Source: an uncultured Bacteroidales bacterium (GTDB taxonomy: Bacteria > Bacteroidota > Bacteroidia > Bacteroidales > UBA932). Taken from it: a stretch of 42,307 bases of DNA. Position numbers and translations under genes: made by a program. Where the stretch lies: contig URDD01000014.1 of NCBI GenBank assembly GCA_900546395.1, forward strand, positions 1 through 42,307. The letters run 5' to 3'. The notes beneath the pieces were generated by a model, which saw only the letters and a list, made by a program, of their open reading frames with translations, was not told the origin of the DNA and searched no databases. This document shows positions 8,580 to 16,595 of this stretch, one piece after another (positions within the stretch are counted from its first letter, which is position 1; each line of letters opens with the position of its first letter).

Positions 8580-8648
8580 AGGAAACTGTCCTGTGGACAT
8601 TTCCAGCGAGCAGCCACGGCAGTGGACCGGACGCGAGCGGTAAAGGAA
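8568..8648. repeat. Short structured repeat element at tolC 3' end
   Basis: The 17-mer cgcgagcggtaaaggaa occurs at 8568-8584 and again at 8632-8648. Between the copies lies an imperfect hairpin (ggaaactgtcc / ggacatttcc, 8581-8604) and a small stem (cca-cggcag-tgg). The first copy contains the stop codon of the TolC-family gene. The arrangement looks like a REP or MITE-like palindromic element. No other copy of the 17-mer was noticed in this window. Confidence 0.6.
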
Positions 8649-8680
8649 TATATTTGAATAAGTAAAAAAAGAAAATAATT

Positions 8681-9676
8681 ATGGAACAGATTAGAAAAAA
8701 CTACAACCTCATCATAGGAGTAGCAGCATTGATTGTTATCGTAGTGGCAGTTTCCCTTATCGGATACGCCGTATCAAAACCAAAACCAATTGTCATCCAG
8801 GGTGAAGCAGAAGCTACTGAATACCGTGTTTCGGGAAAAGTCCCAGGAAGAATCGAACAGTTTTTCGCATCGGAAGGAGACTTTGTACACAAGGGAGATA
8901 CTTTGGTAGAAATCGACAGTCCTGAAGTAAAGGCAAAACTCGCACAGGCCATGGCTGTAAAGTCTATGGCTGAATCCCAGAAAGAGAAAGCCCTCACCGG
9001 AGCACGAAAGGAACAAATAGCCGGAGCATACGAACTCTGGCAGCAGGCACTTGTCAATGAAGACATTATGAAAAAATCTTTTGACAGGATGCAGCGCCTT
9101 TATGACCAGAAAGTCATCAGCGCACAGAAATTCGATGAAATAGATGCCAAATACAAAGCAGCAAAAGCTACAAGTGCCGCTGCCAAATCCCAATACGACA
9201 TGGCTGTAAACGGTGCCAGGAAAGAAGATAAACAGGCTGCCATCGCACTTGTAAACCAAGCCAATGCAGCACTGATGGAAGTTGAGTCATACCTTGGAGA
9301 ACTCTATCTTACAGCACCTGCAGACGGAGTCATTTCAGCAAGATTCCCTAAAGCTGGAGAATTGGTAGGTCAAGGCTCACCTATTATGGCTGTAACCGAC
9401 CTGAATGACGTATGGTTCACATTCAGTATCCGGGAGGATATGCTCAACGGCCTGAAAACCGGAGATGTACTTACCGTTACAATTCCTGCACTTGGAGATG
9501 CCCAGTACAAAACTACAGTAAACTACATCAGCGTACTTGAATCATACGCTACATGGAGAGCCTCCAAAGACACCGGAAGCTATGATGCCAAGACTTTTGA
9601 AGTAAGAAGCGTTCCTCAGACCAAAATAGAAGGCCTGAGACCTGGAATGACAGCTATTGTAACTGAACTGAAATGA
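8681..9676 (+). CDS. HlyD-family periplasmic adaptor (membrane fusion) protein
   Basis: A 331-residue protein with one N-terminal membrane helix (about 9-31, rich in I/V/A/L). A split biotinyl-lipoyl beta domain follows (about 40-90, 'YRVSGKVPGRIEQFFASEGDFVHKG'), then a long alpha-helical hairpin (about 95-205), and the returning lipoyl and beta-barrel part ('LTAPADGVISARFPKAGELV'). It bridges inner-membrane permeases and the TolC-like channel. Its stop overlaps the next start by 4 bases (ATGA), so it is translationally coupled to the ABC-2 gene. The layout resembles EmrA/YbhG-like adaptors. Confidence 0.92.
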   Translation: MEQIRKNYNLIIGVAALIVIVVAVSLIGYAVSKPKPIVIQGEAEATEYRVSGKVPGRIEQFFASEGDFVHKGDTLVEIDSPEVKAKLAQAMAVKSMAESQKEKALTGARKEQIAGAYELWQQALVNEDIMKKSFDRMQRLYDQKVISAQKFDEIDAKYKAAKATSAAAKSQYDMAVNGARKEDKQAAIALVNQANAALMEVESYLGELYLTAPADGVISARFPKAGELVGQGSPIMAVTDLNDVWFTFSIREDMLNGLKTGDVLTVTIPALGDAQYKTTVNYISVLESYATWRASKDTGSYDAKTFEVRSVPQTKIEGLRPGMTAIVTELK

Positions 9677-10842
9677 AATTGCAGAAACACATATTCGCAG
9701 TAATTGTCAGGGAATTGAGGCTGATGCGTCACAGACCCATCTACCTGCTGGCCTCAGTGGGAGTGATGGCTTTCTGCACAGTATTCTTCCTGTCATTCCT
9801 GTCAGAAGGTCTGCCTCAGGATCTGCCGATAGGAATAATAGACAACGACAATTCGTCACTGTCCAGGAACATGACCAGACAGATTGATGCGACACAGCTT
9901 GGAAAGACCATAAAATTTGACAATTACAGGGAGGCCAGAGAGGCCCTCCAGAAAGGGGAAATCAACGCTTTCTGCATAATGCCGGACAATATGTACAATG
10001 ATGTACTTTCCGGCAGGCAGCCTGTGCTGACTTTCTATGTTAACTCTCTATACTTCGTAGGCGGTGCCCTTGCATACAAGGATTTGCTTACAATGGCCAA
10101 TCTGGCAAGCGGTGCCGTGCAGCGCGAAGTACTGAGCGCAAAAGGAATGAGCGGGAGTGCCATTATGGGGCAGATTCAGCCTATTCTTATAGACTCGCAC
10201 CAGATAGGAAATACAGAAACAGACTATAATGTCTATCTGACAAATGTCCTTCTTCCCGGTATTCTGGAATTGATAATAATCCTGGTGACTGTATATTCAT
10301 TGGGCGCAGAACTCAAATACGGAACATCACGCCACCTGCTGGCAAAAGCCGGAGGCTCTATGGTCACAGCAATTACAGGAAAGCTTATCCCATATACAGC
10401 ATTGTTCACTATTCTCGGAGTAATAAGCAACTTGATATTGTACCACTGGGCCGGATTTCCGATGGCCGGTTCTATTTGGAATATGTTCTTTGGAACCTTC
10501 CTGATGGTACTTGCATGCGAGTCTGTAGCGGTGTTCATAATAGGCACACTGCCAGTGCTCAGGGTGGCGATAAGCATTGCGGCAATATACAGTGTTTTGG
10601 GATTTTCTCTTGCCGGTTTTACATTCCCTATAGAATCAATGCCGGCATACATACAAGGACTTGCTGCAGCATTCCCGCTAAGACACTATTACCTGTTCTA
10701 TGTACAGGAAGCCATTTTTGCAAGTGGATTTGAAGGGTGGTACATGCAGGCAGTATATATGCTGCTGTTCATGTTCCTGCCGTTGTTTGTTATAAACAGA
10801 CTGTACAAAGCCTACTATTACCAGAATTTTCCTAGAAAATGA
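9673..10842 (+). CDS. ABC-2 type exporter permease, subunit 1
   Basis: A 389-residue membrane protein with the YhhJ/YbhR-type ABC-2 architecture: one N-terminal helix (about 23-45), a large periplasmic domain starting LPIGIIDNDNSSLSRNMTRQ, then about five helices from residue 195 on. It would form half of an export channel with the next gene product, which has the same layout. Starts and stops overlap by 4 bases on both sides. No ATP-binding subunit is encoded in the operon, so the energy-coupling partner must be elsewhere or absent. Substrate is unknown; homologues export drugs or other small molecules. Confidence 0.9.
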   Translation: MKLQKHIFAVIVRELRLMRHRPIYLLASVGVMAFCTVFFLSFLSEGLPQDLPIGIIDNDNSSLSRNMTRQIDATQLGKTIKFDNYREAREALQKGEINAFCIMPDNMYNDVLSGRQPVLTFYVNSLYFVGGALAYKDLLTMANLASGAVQREVLSAKGMSGSAIMGQIQPILIDSHQIGNTETDYNVYLTNVLLPGILELIIILVTVYSLGAELKYGTSRHLLAKAGGSMVTAITGKLIPYTALFTILGVISNLILYHWAGFPMAGSIWNMFFGTFLMVLACESVAVFIIGTLPVLRVAISIAAIYSVLGFSLAGFTFPIESMPAYIQGLAAAFPLRHYYLFYVQEAIFASGFEGWYMQAVYMLLFMFLPLFVINRLYKAYYYQNFPRK

Positions 10843-12038
10843 GAAAGAATAAAACATACACAGGACAATGGCTCGCTGACTGGTTCTCAATATTTGCAAG
10901 TGAACTCAAACACATATTTACGGACAGCGGAGTAATGATAATTTTTTTTCTGGCCGGACTTGCTTATCCTCTGATATACAGCATTGTATATCATAATGGA
11001 ACTGTAGATGACATGCCTGTAGCAGTTGTTGACAACTCATGCAGCAATGAAAGCCGCCAGTTTACCAGAAAACTTGATGCAACTCGTGAGGTAGCCGTAG
11101 CTTACAAATGTATGGATATGGCTGAGGCCGAAAAACTGCTTCAAGAACGCAAAATCAAAGGAATCGTAATGTTTCCTGGTGATTTTGCAGACAAACTGGC
11201 TGCTATGGAGCAGTCCAGCATATCCACATACGCAGATATGAGCAGCTTCCTATACTATAAAAACCTGCTTATGGCTACCAATCATGTAATGCTGGACGAG
11301 ATGCACAGCATACAGAAAACAAGATATGCCGCAATAGGATATTCCGAGCAGCAGATTTCCCAGCTTGTGCAGCCTGTAAAATATGAAGAAAACATGCCGT
11401 TCAACAGAAATTTTTCATACGGAATTTTCTTTCTGTCTGCAGCACTGATGATAGTAATCCAGCAGACAATGTTTTACGGTATTTCCATGCTTGCCGGTAC
11501 AATGAGAGAAGAAAACCGCAGTTTTGCAATTATGCCTGACCATCTCAAAGGAAGGGGGATAAACAGGGTAGTCCTCGGACGAGGCGGAGCATACTGGCTG
11601 ATATACATGGCCATCAGTGCCTATGTAGCGGCAATTGTACCGCGTATTGCAGGTCTGCCGCAAAATGGAACATTCGGGAGCATAATGCTGCTGATGATGT
11701 TCTATGTAACAGCCTGCGTGTTATTCAGCTTTACATTCAGCACATTAATCAGACGCAGAGAAACGGTATTCGTACTGTTCCTTTTCATGTCTCCTATCTG
11801 CCTGTTCCTGACAGGATTCTCCTGGCCTACAAGCAGTTTTCCTATGGTATGGAAGCTGTTTTCATATATTTTCCCTTCGACATTTGCAGCCCAGGCTTTC
11901 ATAAACATGAATACTGCAGGTGCAGACCTTTCTCTTGTAGAGCCGCAAATGACAGCCCTTACAATACAGATTGTAAGCTACTACCTGTTATCCTGCCTGG
12001 CAGTATTTATAGAAAACAAAATCCTTAAAAGGAAATAA
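10839..12038 (+). CDS. ABC-2 type exporter permease, subunit 2
   Basis: A 399-residue paralogue of the preceding permease: N-terminal helix around 31-50, periplasmic domain beginning 'MPVAVVDNSCSNESRQFTRK', then about five membrane helices and a conserved 'FLTGFSWPTSSFP' loop near the end. It overlaps the upstream gene by ATGA and is the last gene of the operon; a strong hairpin follows 29 bases after the stop. It is likely to pair with subunit 1 as a heterodimer. Confidence 0.9.
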   Translation: MRKNKTYTGQWLADWFSIFASELKHIFTDSGVMIIFFLAGLAYPLIYSIVYHNGTVDDMPVAVVDNSCSNESRQFTRKLDATREVAVAYKCMDMAEAEKLLQERKIKGIVMFPGDFADKLAAMEQSSISTYADMSSFLYYKNLLMATNHVMLDEMHSIQKTRYAAIGYSEQQISQLVQPVKYEENMPFNRNFSYGIFFLSAALMIVIQQTMFYGISMLAGTMREENRSFAIMPDHLKGRGINRVVLGRGGAYWLIYMAISAYVAAIVPRIAGLPQNGTFGSIMLLMMFYVTACVLFSFTFSTLIRRRETVFVLFLFMSPICLFLTGFSWPTSSFPMVWKLFSYIFPSTFAAQAFINMNTAGADLSLVEPQMTALTIQIVSYYLLSCLAVFIENKILKRK

Positions 12039-12067
12039 CATACTCACTACAACACTTCAAAACGCAA

Positions 12068-12103
12068 ATTGCGGAGTCCGTCGAAGATGACGCACTCCGC
12101 AAT
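12068..12103 (+). terminator. Terminator of the efflux operon
   Basis: A 10-bp perfect stem (attgcggagt / actccgcaat) encloses a second 4-bp stem (cgtc / gacg) with a GAAGAT loop; only a C/C mismatch separates them. ATCTTTT follows. It lies 29 bases after the second permease stop. The rest of the 310-bp interval to 12348 shows no gene. Confidence 0.7.
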
Positions 12104-12317
12104 ATCTTTTCCGGACGAACCGCAAATACAAAATTCCACAACTCTACTTGACCGGATTCAAATTCAGTCCTGTACATCTGGAATCTCACGAAAACAGAAA
12201 TGGAAGACATATCAGTACTTTCACCAAAAAGCATAATTTACAATAGAAACGCCAAAACAACCCTCCTTTTGCAAAGTCAGAACGGGTTGTTCACAGTAAC
12301 TCTATAAATAATATAGG

Positions 12318-12339
12318 AGCCGACCCAAAAGGGTCGGCT
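12318..12339 (-). terminator. Hairpin at the end of the starch operon
   Basis: A perfect 9-bp stem (agccgaccc / gggtcggct) with a 4-base loop sits 9 bases past the GH97 stop codon. The minus-strand side runs into CCTATATTATTTAT, a weak U-rich tail. A similar AGCC(G)GCC hairpin occurs at the right end of the window (42269-42304). Confidence 0.65.
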
Positions 12340-12348
12340 TACACCATA

Positions 12349-14631
12349 CTACTGCTGAGGGACAATAGAGATGGCAAATCCGCCGCCGCGGGCCATTTTC
12401 ATTTTCAGGACAGTTCTTGAAGTAACCTTTTTCTCAGATATAGTGTACGTCTCAGGATTTGTCTGATAGTCAGTATCCTGAGCATCGGAATATATTCGTG
12501 CGAAATATTTGCGGCCTGGCTCAAGAAAATCAAGAGACACTTCAAGAGAGCGGGCATTCCCGTCTGTCACACCTCCAACATACCAGGCTCCATCTTCTGC
12601 AAAAGTCACCCTGACTGACTCAGAATTGCCATCCTGTGCAGAATCTGCTTTGTCTGAAGTCTTTGCCTTACGCGCTATTACAATATAGTCTCCAGGCTCT
12701 GCATACAAATACCTGCTTTCAGACCACTCCACCGGCACATCCTTTATGAACTGGAAGGCATCCATATGAGCCTGGTAATGCTCCGGCATATCGGCCGCCA
12801 TCTGGAGAGGAGAATAAAGTGTCACATAAAGAGCCAGCTGGCCGGCTATAGTAGAATTGACATGGGAATCATTGGCAGGATTTATCTTGGAAACATCCAT
12901 CATGAATATGCCAGGGGTATAGTCCATAGGACCTCCCTGCAGCCTCGTAAACGGAAGGATAGTCACATGATGCGGCTTCGTTCCTCCGAAAGCCTGATAC
13001 TCCGTTCCGCGCGCAGACTCGTTGCCGATAAGGTTTGGATAAGTCCTGCACAGACCGGTAGGACGCACAGCCTCATGCGCATTCACCATTATATGATGCT
13101 CTGCAGCCTTCTTGACTGCATAAAGGTAATGGTTGTTCATCCACTGTCCGTAATGATGCTCACCGCGCGGTATGATATTGCCTACATAACCGCTTTTAAC
13201 GGAATTGTATCCATACTTTTCCATAAGGCTGTAGGCATCCTCGAGATGACGCTCGTAGTTGCGGACAGACGAAGATGTCTCGTGATGCATCATCAGCCTG
13301 ATTCCCTTTGAATGGGCATAGTCATTAAGCGCCTTTATGTCAAAGTCAGGATAAGGGGTGACAAAATCAAAGACATAGTCCTTGCTCTGTCCGAACCAGT
13401 CCTCCCAGCCGACATTCCAACCCTCGACCAAAAGCTGGTCAAACCCATGCTCTGCTGCAAAGTCAATATAACGGCGGACATTCTCATTGTTTGCACTGTG
13501 CTTTCCGGAAGGAGTGGCAGCGGCAAAATCAGTCTCTCCAAGCCTGACAGACGGAAAATCGTGAGTATATGCCCACTCCCCTTTTCCGGTAATCATCTCC
13601 CACCATACTCCCATATATTTCACAGGCTTGATCCACGACACATCTTCATAGGCACAAGGTTCATTGAGATTCAAAATCATACGCGAAGCAAGAATATCCC
13701 TGGCATCATCAGACACCATAACCGTACGCCAAGGTGTCTTGCAAGGAGTCTGCATATAGCCTTTCCAGCCCTGAGCATCAGGAGTAAGATGAGAAGTGAA
13801 TACGAAATTCCTGTCATCAAGGTCCAGATGCATGCATGAATAATCTACTAAAGCAGCCTCATGTATGTTTATATACAGACCGTCATCTGTCTTCATCTGC
13901 AGGGAAGTCTGCACTCCCGTAGGCGAGAACGGAGTCTGGGAAGAATTTGGAGTAACAGCAGATTCCATAAGAGAACGGATTTCGGAAAGCCTTGACTCCA
14001 CATAGTCATACTCCTGTGTATCATAGTCTCCCGGTATCCAGAAAGCCTTATGGTCACCGGCCATTGCAAACTGAGTAAGCTCTTCCTTAATGACAAAATA
14101 GTTCAGACTCTCCTGAACAGGGAACTCATATCTGAACCCGAGTCCCTCGTCAAAAAGGCGGAATCTGACTATCATTTTCCTGCCGGAAGCATCCTGGACA
14201 AAAGGAACTGCAAGTTCATTGTACCTGTTCCTTATATACTCTTCCTCACCCCATACAGGCTTCCATGTCTGGTCAAACTCCGAAGTTTCAGGCACACCTG
14301 CCGAAAAGCCGTCATAAAGCGAAACCGGAGCCCCTGTCTCACCTCTTTTTATCTCTGTGCCGAATTCCAGTGCTGGTGAATTCCCTTTCAGTTCAAGTCC
14401 CAGACGGCTTGGCAAAACCACAGCACGTCCTTTATAATCAAGAGAATAAAGAGGCTCTCCATTCTCCGACAATGCAACCTTCAGAAAAAGATTGCCGTCC
14501 GGAGAGCGCAACTGGGCTGTTACCTGCGCAGGCTTGCTATCCTGCGCGCTAACATCAGCGACAAATCCGTCAGTTGCCGCAAATGCGGCTATCATTCCTA
14601 TTGATATCAATATATTTTTCATCTTAAACAT
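12349..14631 (-). CDS. susB: GH97 alpha-glucosidase, SusB-like
   Basis: A 760-residue protein with an N-terminal signal peptide (cleavage near DVSAQ), so it is exported to the periplasm. The N-terminal beta-sandwich of GH97 spans about 30-320, the TIM barrel about 330-620, and a C-terminal beta domain closes it. Key glutamates are at 451 (MMHHETS), 520 (VNAHEAVRP), 538 (GNES) and 544 (RGTEYQ). They keep exactly the spacing of Glu439, Glu508, Glu526 and Glu532 in Bacteroides SusB, which marks the inverting, calcium-dependent type that releases alpha-glucose from malto-oligosaccharides. A short hydrophilic insert (about 655-672) lies in the C-terminal domain. It is the last gene of the starch operon, 4 bp after the SusA-like gene. 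It ends in TAG. Confidence 0.93.
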   Translation of the reverse strand: MFKMKNILISIGMIAAFAATDGFVADVSAQDSKPAQVTAQLRSPDGNLFLKVALSENGEPLYSLDYKGRAVVLPSRLGLELKGNSPALEFGTEIKRGETGAPVSLYDGFSAGVPETSEFDQTWKPVWGEEEYIRNRYNELAVPFVQDASGRKMIVRFRLFDEGLGFRYEFPVQESLNYFVIKEELTQFAMAGDHKAFWIPGDYDTQEYDYVESRLSEIRSLMESAVTPNSSQTPFSPTGVQTSLQMKTDDGLYINIHEAALVDYSCMHLDLDDRNFVFTSHLTPDAQGWKGYMQTPCKTPWRTVMVSDDARDILASRMILNLNEPCAYEDVSWIKPVKYMGVWWEMITGKGEWAYTHDFPSVRLGETDFAAATPSGKHSANNENVRRYIDFAAEHGFDQLLVEGWNVGWEDWFGQSKDYVFDFVTPYPDFDIKALNDYAHSKGIRLMMHHETSSSVRNYERHLEDAYSLMEKYGYNSVKSGYVGNIIPRGEHHYGQWMNNHYLYAVKKAAEHHIMVNAHEAVRPTGLCRTYPNLIGNESARGTEYQAFGGTKPHHVTILPFTRLQGGPMDYTPGIFMMDVSKINPANDSHVNSTIAGQLALYVTLYSPLQMAADMPEHYQAHMDAFQFIKDVPVEWSESRYLYAEPGDYIVIARKAKTSDKADSAQDGNSESVRVTFAEDGAWYVGGVTDGNARSLEVSLDFLEPGRKYFARIYSDAQDTDYQTNPETYTISEKKVTSRTVLKMKMARGGGFAISIVPQQ

Positions 14632-14635
14632 TGTC

Positions 14636-16561
14636 TTATCGTTTAAACTCTACTACAAGGGCCTGTCTGGACGGAACATAAGTAGAATCAGACATTGCCA
14701 CAGTCTCCCCTGTCATCACATTGCGGCCTTCTCCGAGACCTCCTGCTATTTCTGCATAATGTGACCAAGGTACGTTTTTCTTTCCCCTGGAATTATTTAT
14801 AAATACAAACACAACGTCAGTATCATCATATCGGAAATATGCATAAGTATTGTCCCTTGAAAGGAAATGCATCGTCTTTCCATTGTGAACCACAGACTTG
14901 CCTTTACGCCACTGGAAAAGCCTGCGCGTAAAATCATACATTGAAGCCATTTGCCCTTCAGGCACTCCGACCCCATCCGTATTGGCCCTGGCAGAAGCCC
15001 TGCCTTCCGAAGTGAACAAATCCGTATCATCACCCTTCCATCCTCCCGGGAAGTCAACGCGGAGACCGCCGTGTCCCTGGGACTGGTCTTTTGAAAGAAA
15101 CATCATCTCATCACCATAGAGAATCTGCGGAATGCCGCGCATAGTGGCCATCATGACCATGGCCAGTTTGAAACGGTCCGGATTCTTCTTCAGCATATCA
15201 CCTATACGCTCAGTATCATGGTTACCCGGGAATATCATCATCTTCGAAAGGTCATAATAAACGAAATCGTGTGACAGACAGTCATATACCTTGGTCATTC
15301 CATGACCCCAGTTGCGCGCATCCGTATTAAGCCCGGCTATAAGCGCCTCCATAAGAGGGAAGTCCATCACTGACGGAAGATGAGAGTCGAATCCGTCCTT
15401 GTTGGGATTACCTCCCTGCCAGTATGCAAGCTGCGGAATCGACGAAGTCCAGCATTCTCCAACGATATTCAGATTCGGATACTCCGCAAGTACAGCCTCA
15501 CACCATCTGGCCATAGGCTCTTTTTCATTGTAAGGATATGTATCCACTCTCAGACCGTCAAGGCCGGAATACTCCGTCCACCAGATCGCCCATTGCTGGA
15601 AATACTTGAGAACAAACGGGTTGTCCAGATTCATATCCGGCATTGAAGGGACGAACCATCCGCTTTCCTGCAGATTCAGATCATATTTGGAAGCATTAGG
15701 GTCCATATTGGTGGAAAAGCACACATTCGTACCTGTATATTCGGGGAAAACGTGCACCCAGTCGCAGAAAGGAAGGTTTTCCATCCACCAATGCGCAGTA
15801 CCACAATGATTGGTAACTATATCCATTATCACTTTAAGGCCGTGGGTATGAGCCTTTTCAACAAACTCTCTATAAAGTTCGTTGCTTCCGAAGCGCGGGT
15901 CAATGTGATAATAGTCAGCACATGCATAACCGTGATAAGAACCCTCCGGCTCATTGTCCAGAAGCAAAGGGGTATTCCATATAGCCGTAGCACCAAGGTC
16001 TGCAATATAGTCCAGATGGTCTATAATACCCTGAATATCACCTCCATGACGTCCAAAAAACTCGTCTCTTGCAGGCTTCTCGACCGTATCATCCGTAGCG
16101 TCATTGGACGGATCACCGTTTGCAAACCTGTCAGGCATAATGAGATATATCATATCTGCTGCAGAAAAACTGCCTCTTTCCGAAGATCCTTTCTGCCTCA
16201 ACGATATTTCATACGGATATTTGAAAGATTCCTTTCCATCGGAAAATACCAGCCAGTACTGTCCTGGAACTGCATCCGAAGCGACTGCAATATCAACAAA
16301 AATATAGTCAGGGCTGTCCGCCTTGTGTATATTCTTGACTTTCACTCCACTGCCTCCCTCAACAGTAACATTGAACGAGCTTATATCCTTGCCTCCCACC
16401 ATCAGCTGAAGAGGTGTCTTCATTCCAACCCACCACGAAAGGGGTTCCACTCTTTCAACTCTGCCATCCGCATCAGGAGTTGATGCAGGATCAAAACCCG
16501 GATGAACCGAACAGGAAACAAAGCCTGCCACTGCAAGTGTCATTATAAAATTCTTTAACAT
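14636..16561 (-). CDS. susA: GH13 neopullulanase / cyclomaltodextrinase, SusA-like
   Basis: A 641-residue GH13 enzyme with lipoprotein-like signal (lipobox FVSC, Cys17). The N-terminal domain (about 38-120, starting WWVGMKTPLQLMVGGKDI) is typical of neopullulanase/cyclomaltodextrinase. The catalytic barrel shows all four conserved regions: D247-N251-H252 (region I), R338 and nucleophile D340 (GLRVDTY), acid/base E369 (VGECW) and N447-H448-D449 (PGNHDTER). Expected role: cutting imported malto-oligosaccharides or pullulan in the periplasm, upstream of GH97. The lipobox means the protein might be membrane-tethered, unlike soluble SusA. It follows the pullulanase gene by 34 bp. Confidence 0.9.
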   Translation of the reverse strand: MLKNFIMTLAVAGFVSCSVHPGFDPASTPDADGRVERVEPLSWWVGMKTPLQLMVGGKDISSFNVTVEGGSGVKVKNIHKADSPDYIFVDIAVASDAVPGQYWLVFSDGKESFKYPYEISLRQKGSSERGSFSAADMIYLIMPDRFANGDPSNDATDDTVEKPARDEFFGRHGGDIQGIIDHLDYIADLGATAIWNTPLLLDNEPEGSYHGYACADYYHIDPRFGSNELYREFVEKAHTHGLKVIMDIVTNHCGTAHWWMENLPFCDWVHVFPEYTGTNVCFSTNMDPNASKYDLNLQESGWFVPSMPDMNLDNPFVLKYFQQWAIWWTEYSGLDGLRVDTYPYNEKEPMARWCEAVLAEYPNLNIVGECWTSSIPQLAYWQGGNPNKDGFDSHLPSVMDFPLMEALIAGLNTDARNWGHGMTKVYDCLSHDFVYYDLSKMMIFPGNHDTERIGDMLKKNPDRFKLAMVMMATMRGIPQILYGDEMMFLSKDQSQGHGGLRVDFPGGWKGDDTDLFTSEGRASARANTDGVGVPEGQMASMYDFTRRLFQWRKGKSVVHNGKTMHFLSRDNTYAYFRYDDTDVVFVFINNSRGKKNVPWSHYAEIAGGLGEGRNVMTGETVAMSDSTYVPSRQALVVEFKR

Positions 16562-16595
16562 AAATCTGCGGTAAATTTAGTATTATTCAATCTTT

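Noticed and set aside
10233..10652. 139-codon minus-strand frame inside the first ABC-2 permease
   Set aside because: It lies wholly within a strongly supported permease gene and has no independent signal.
12025..12234. 69-codon minus-strand frame after the efflux operon
   Set aside because: It spans the terminator hairpin, overlaps the permease end, and shows no recognisable protein features.
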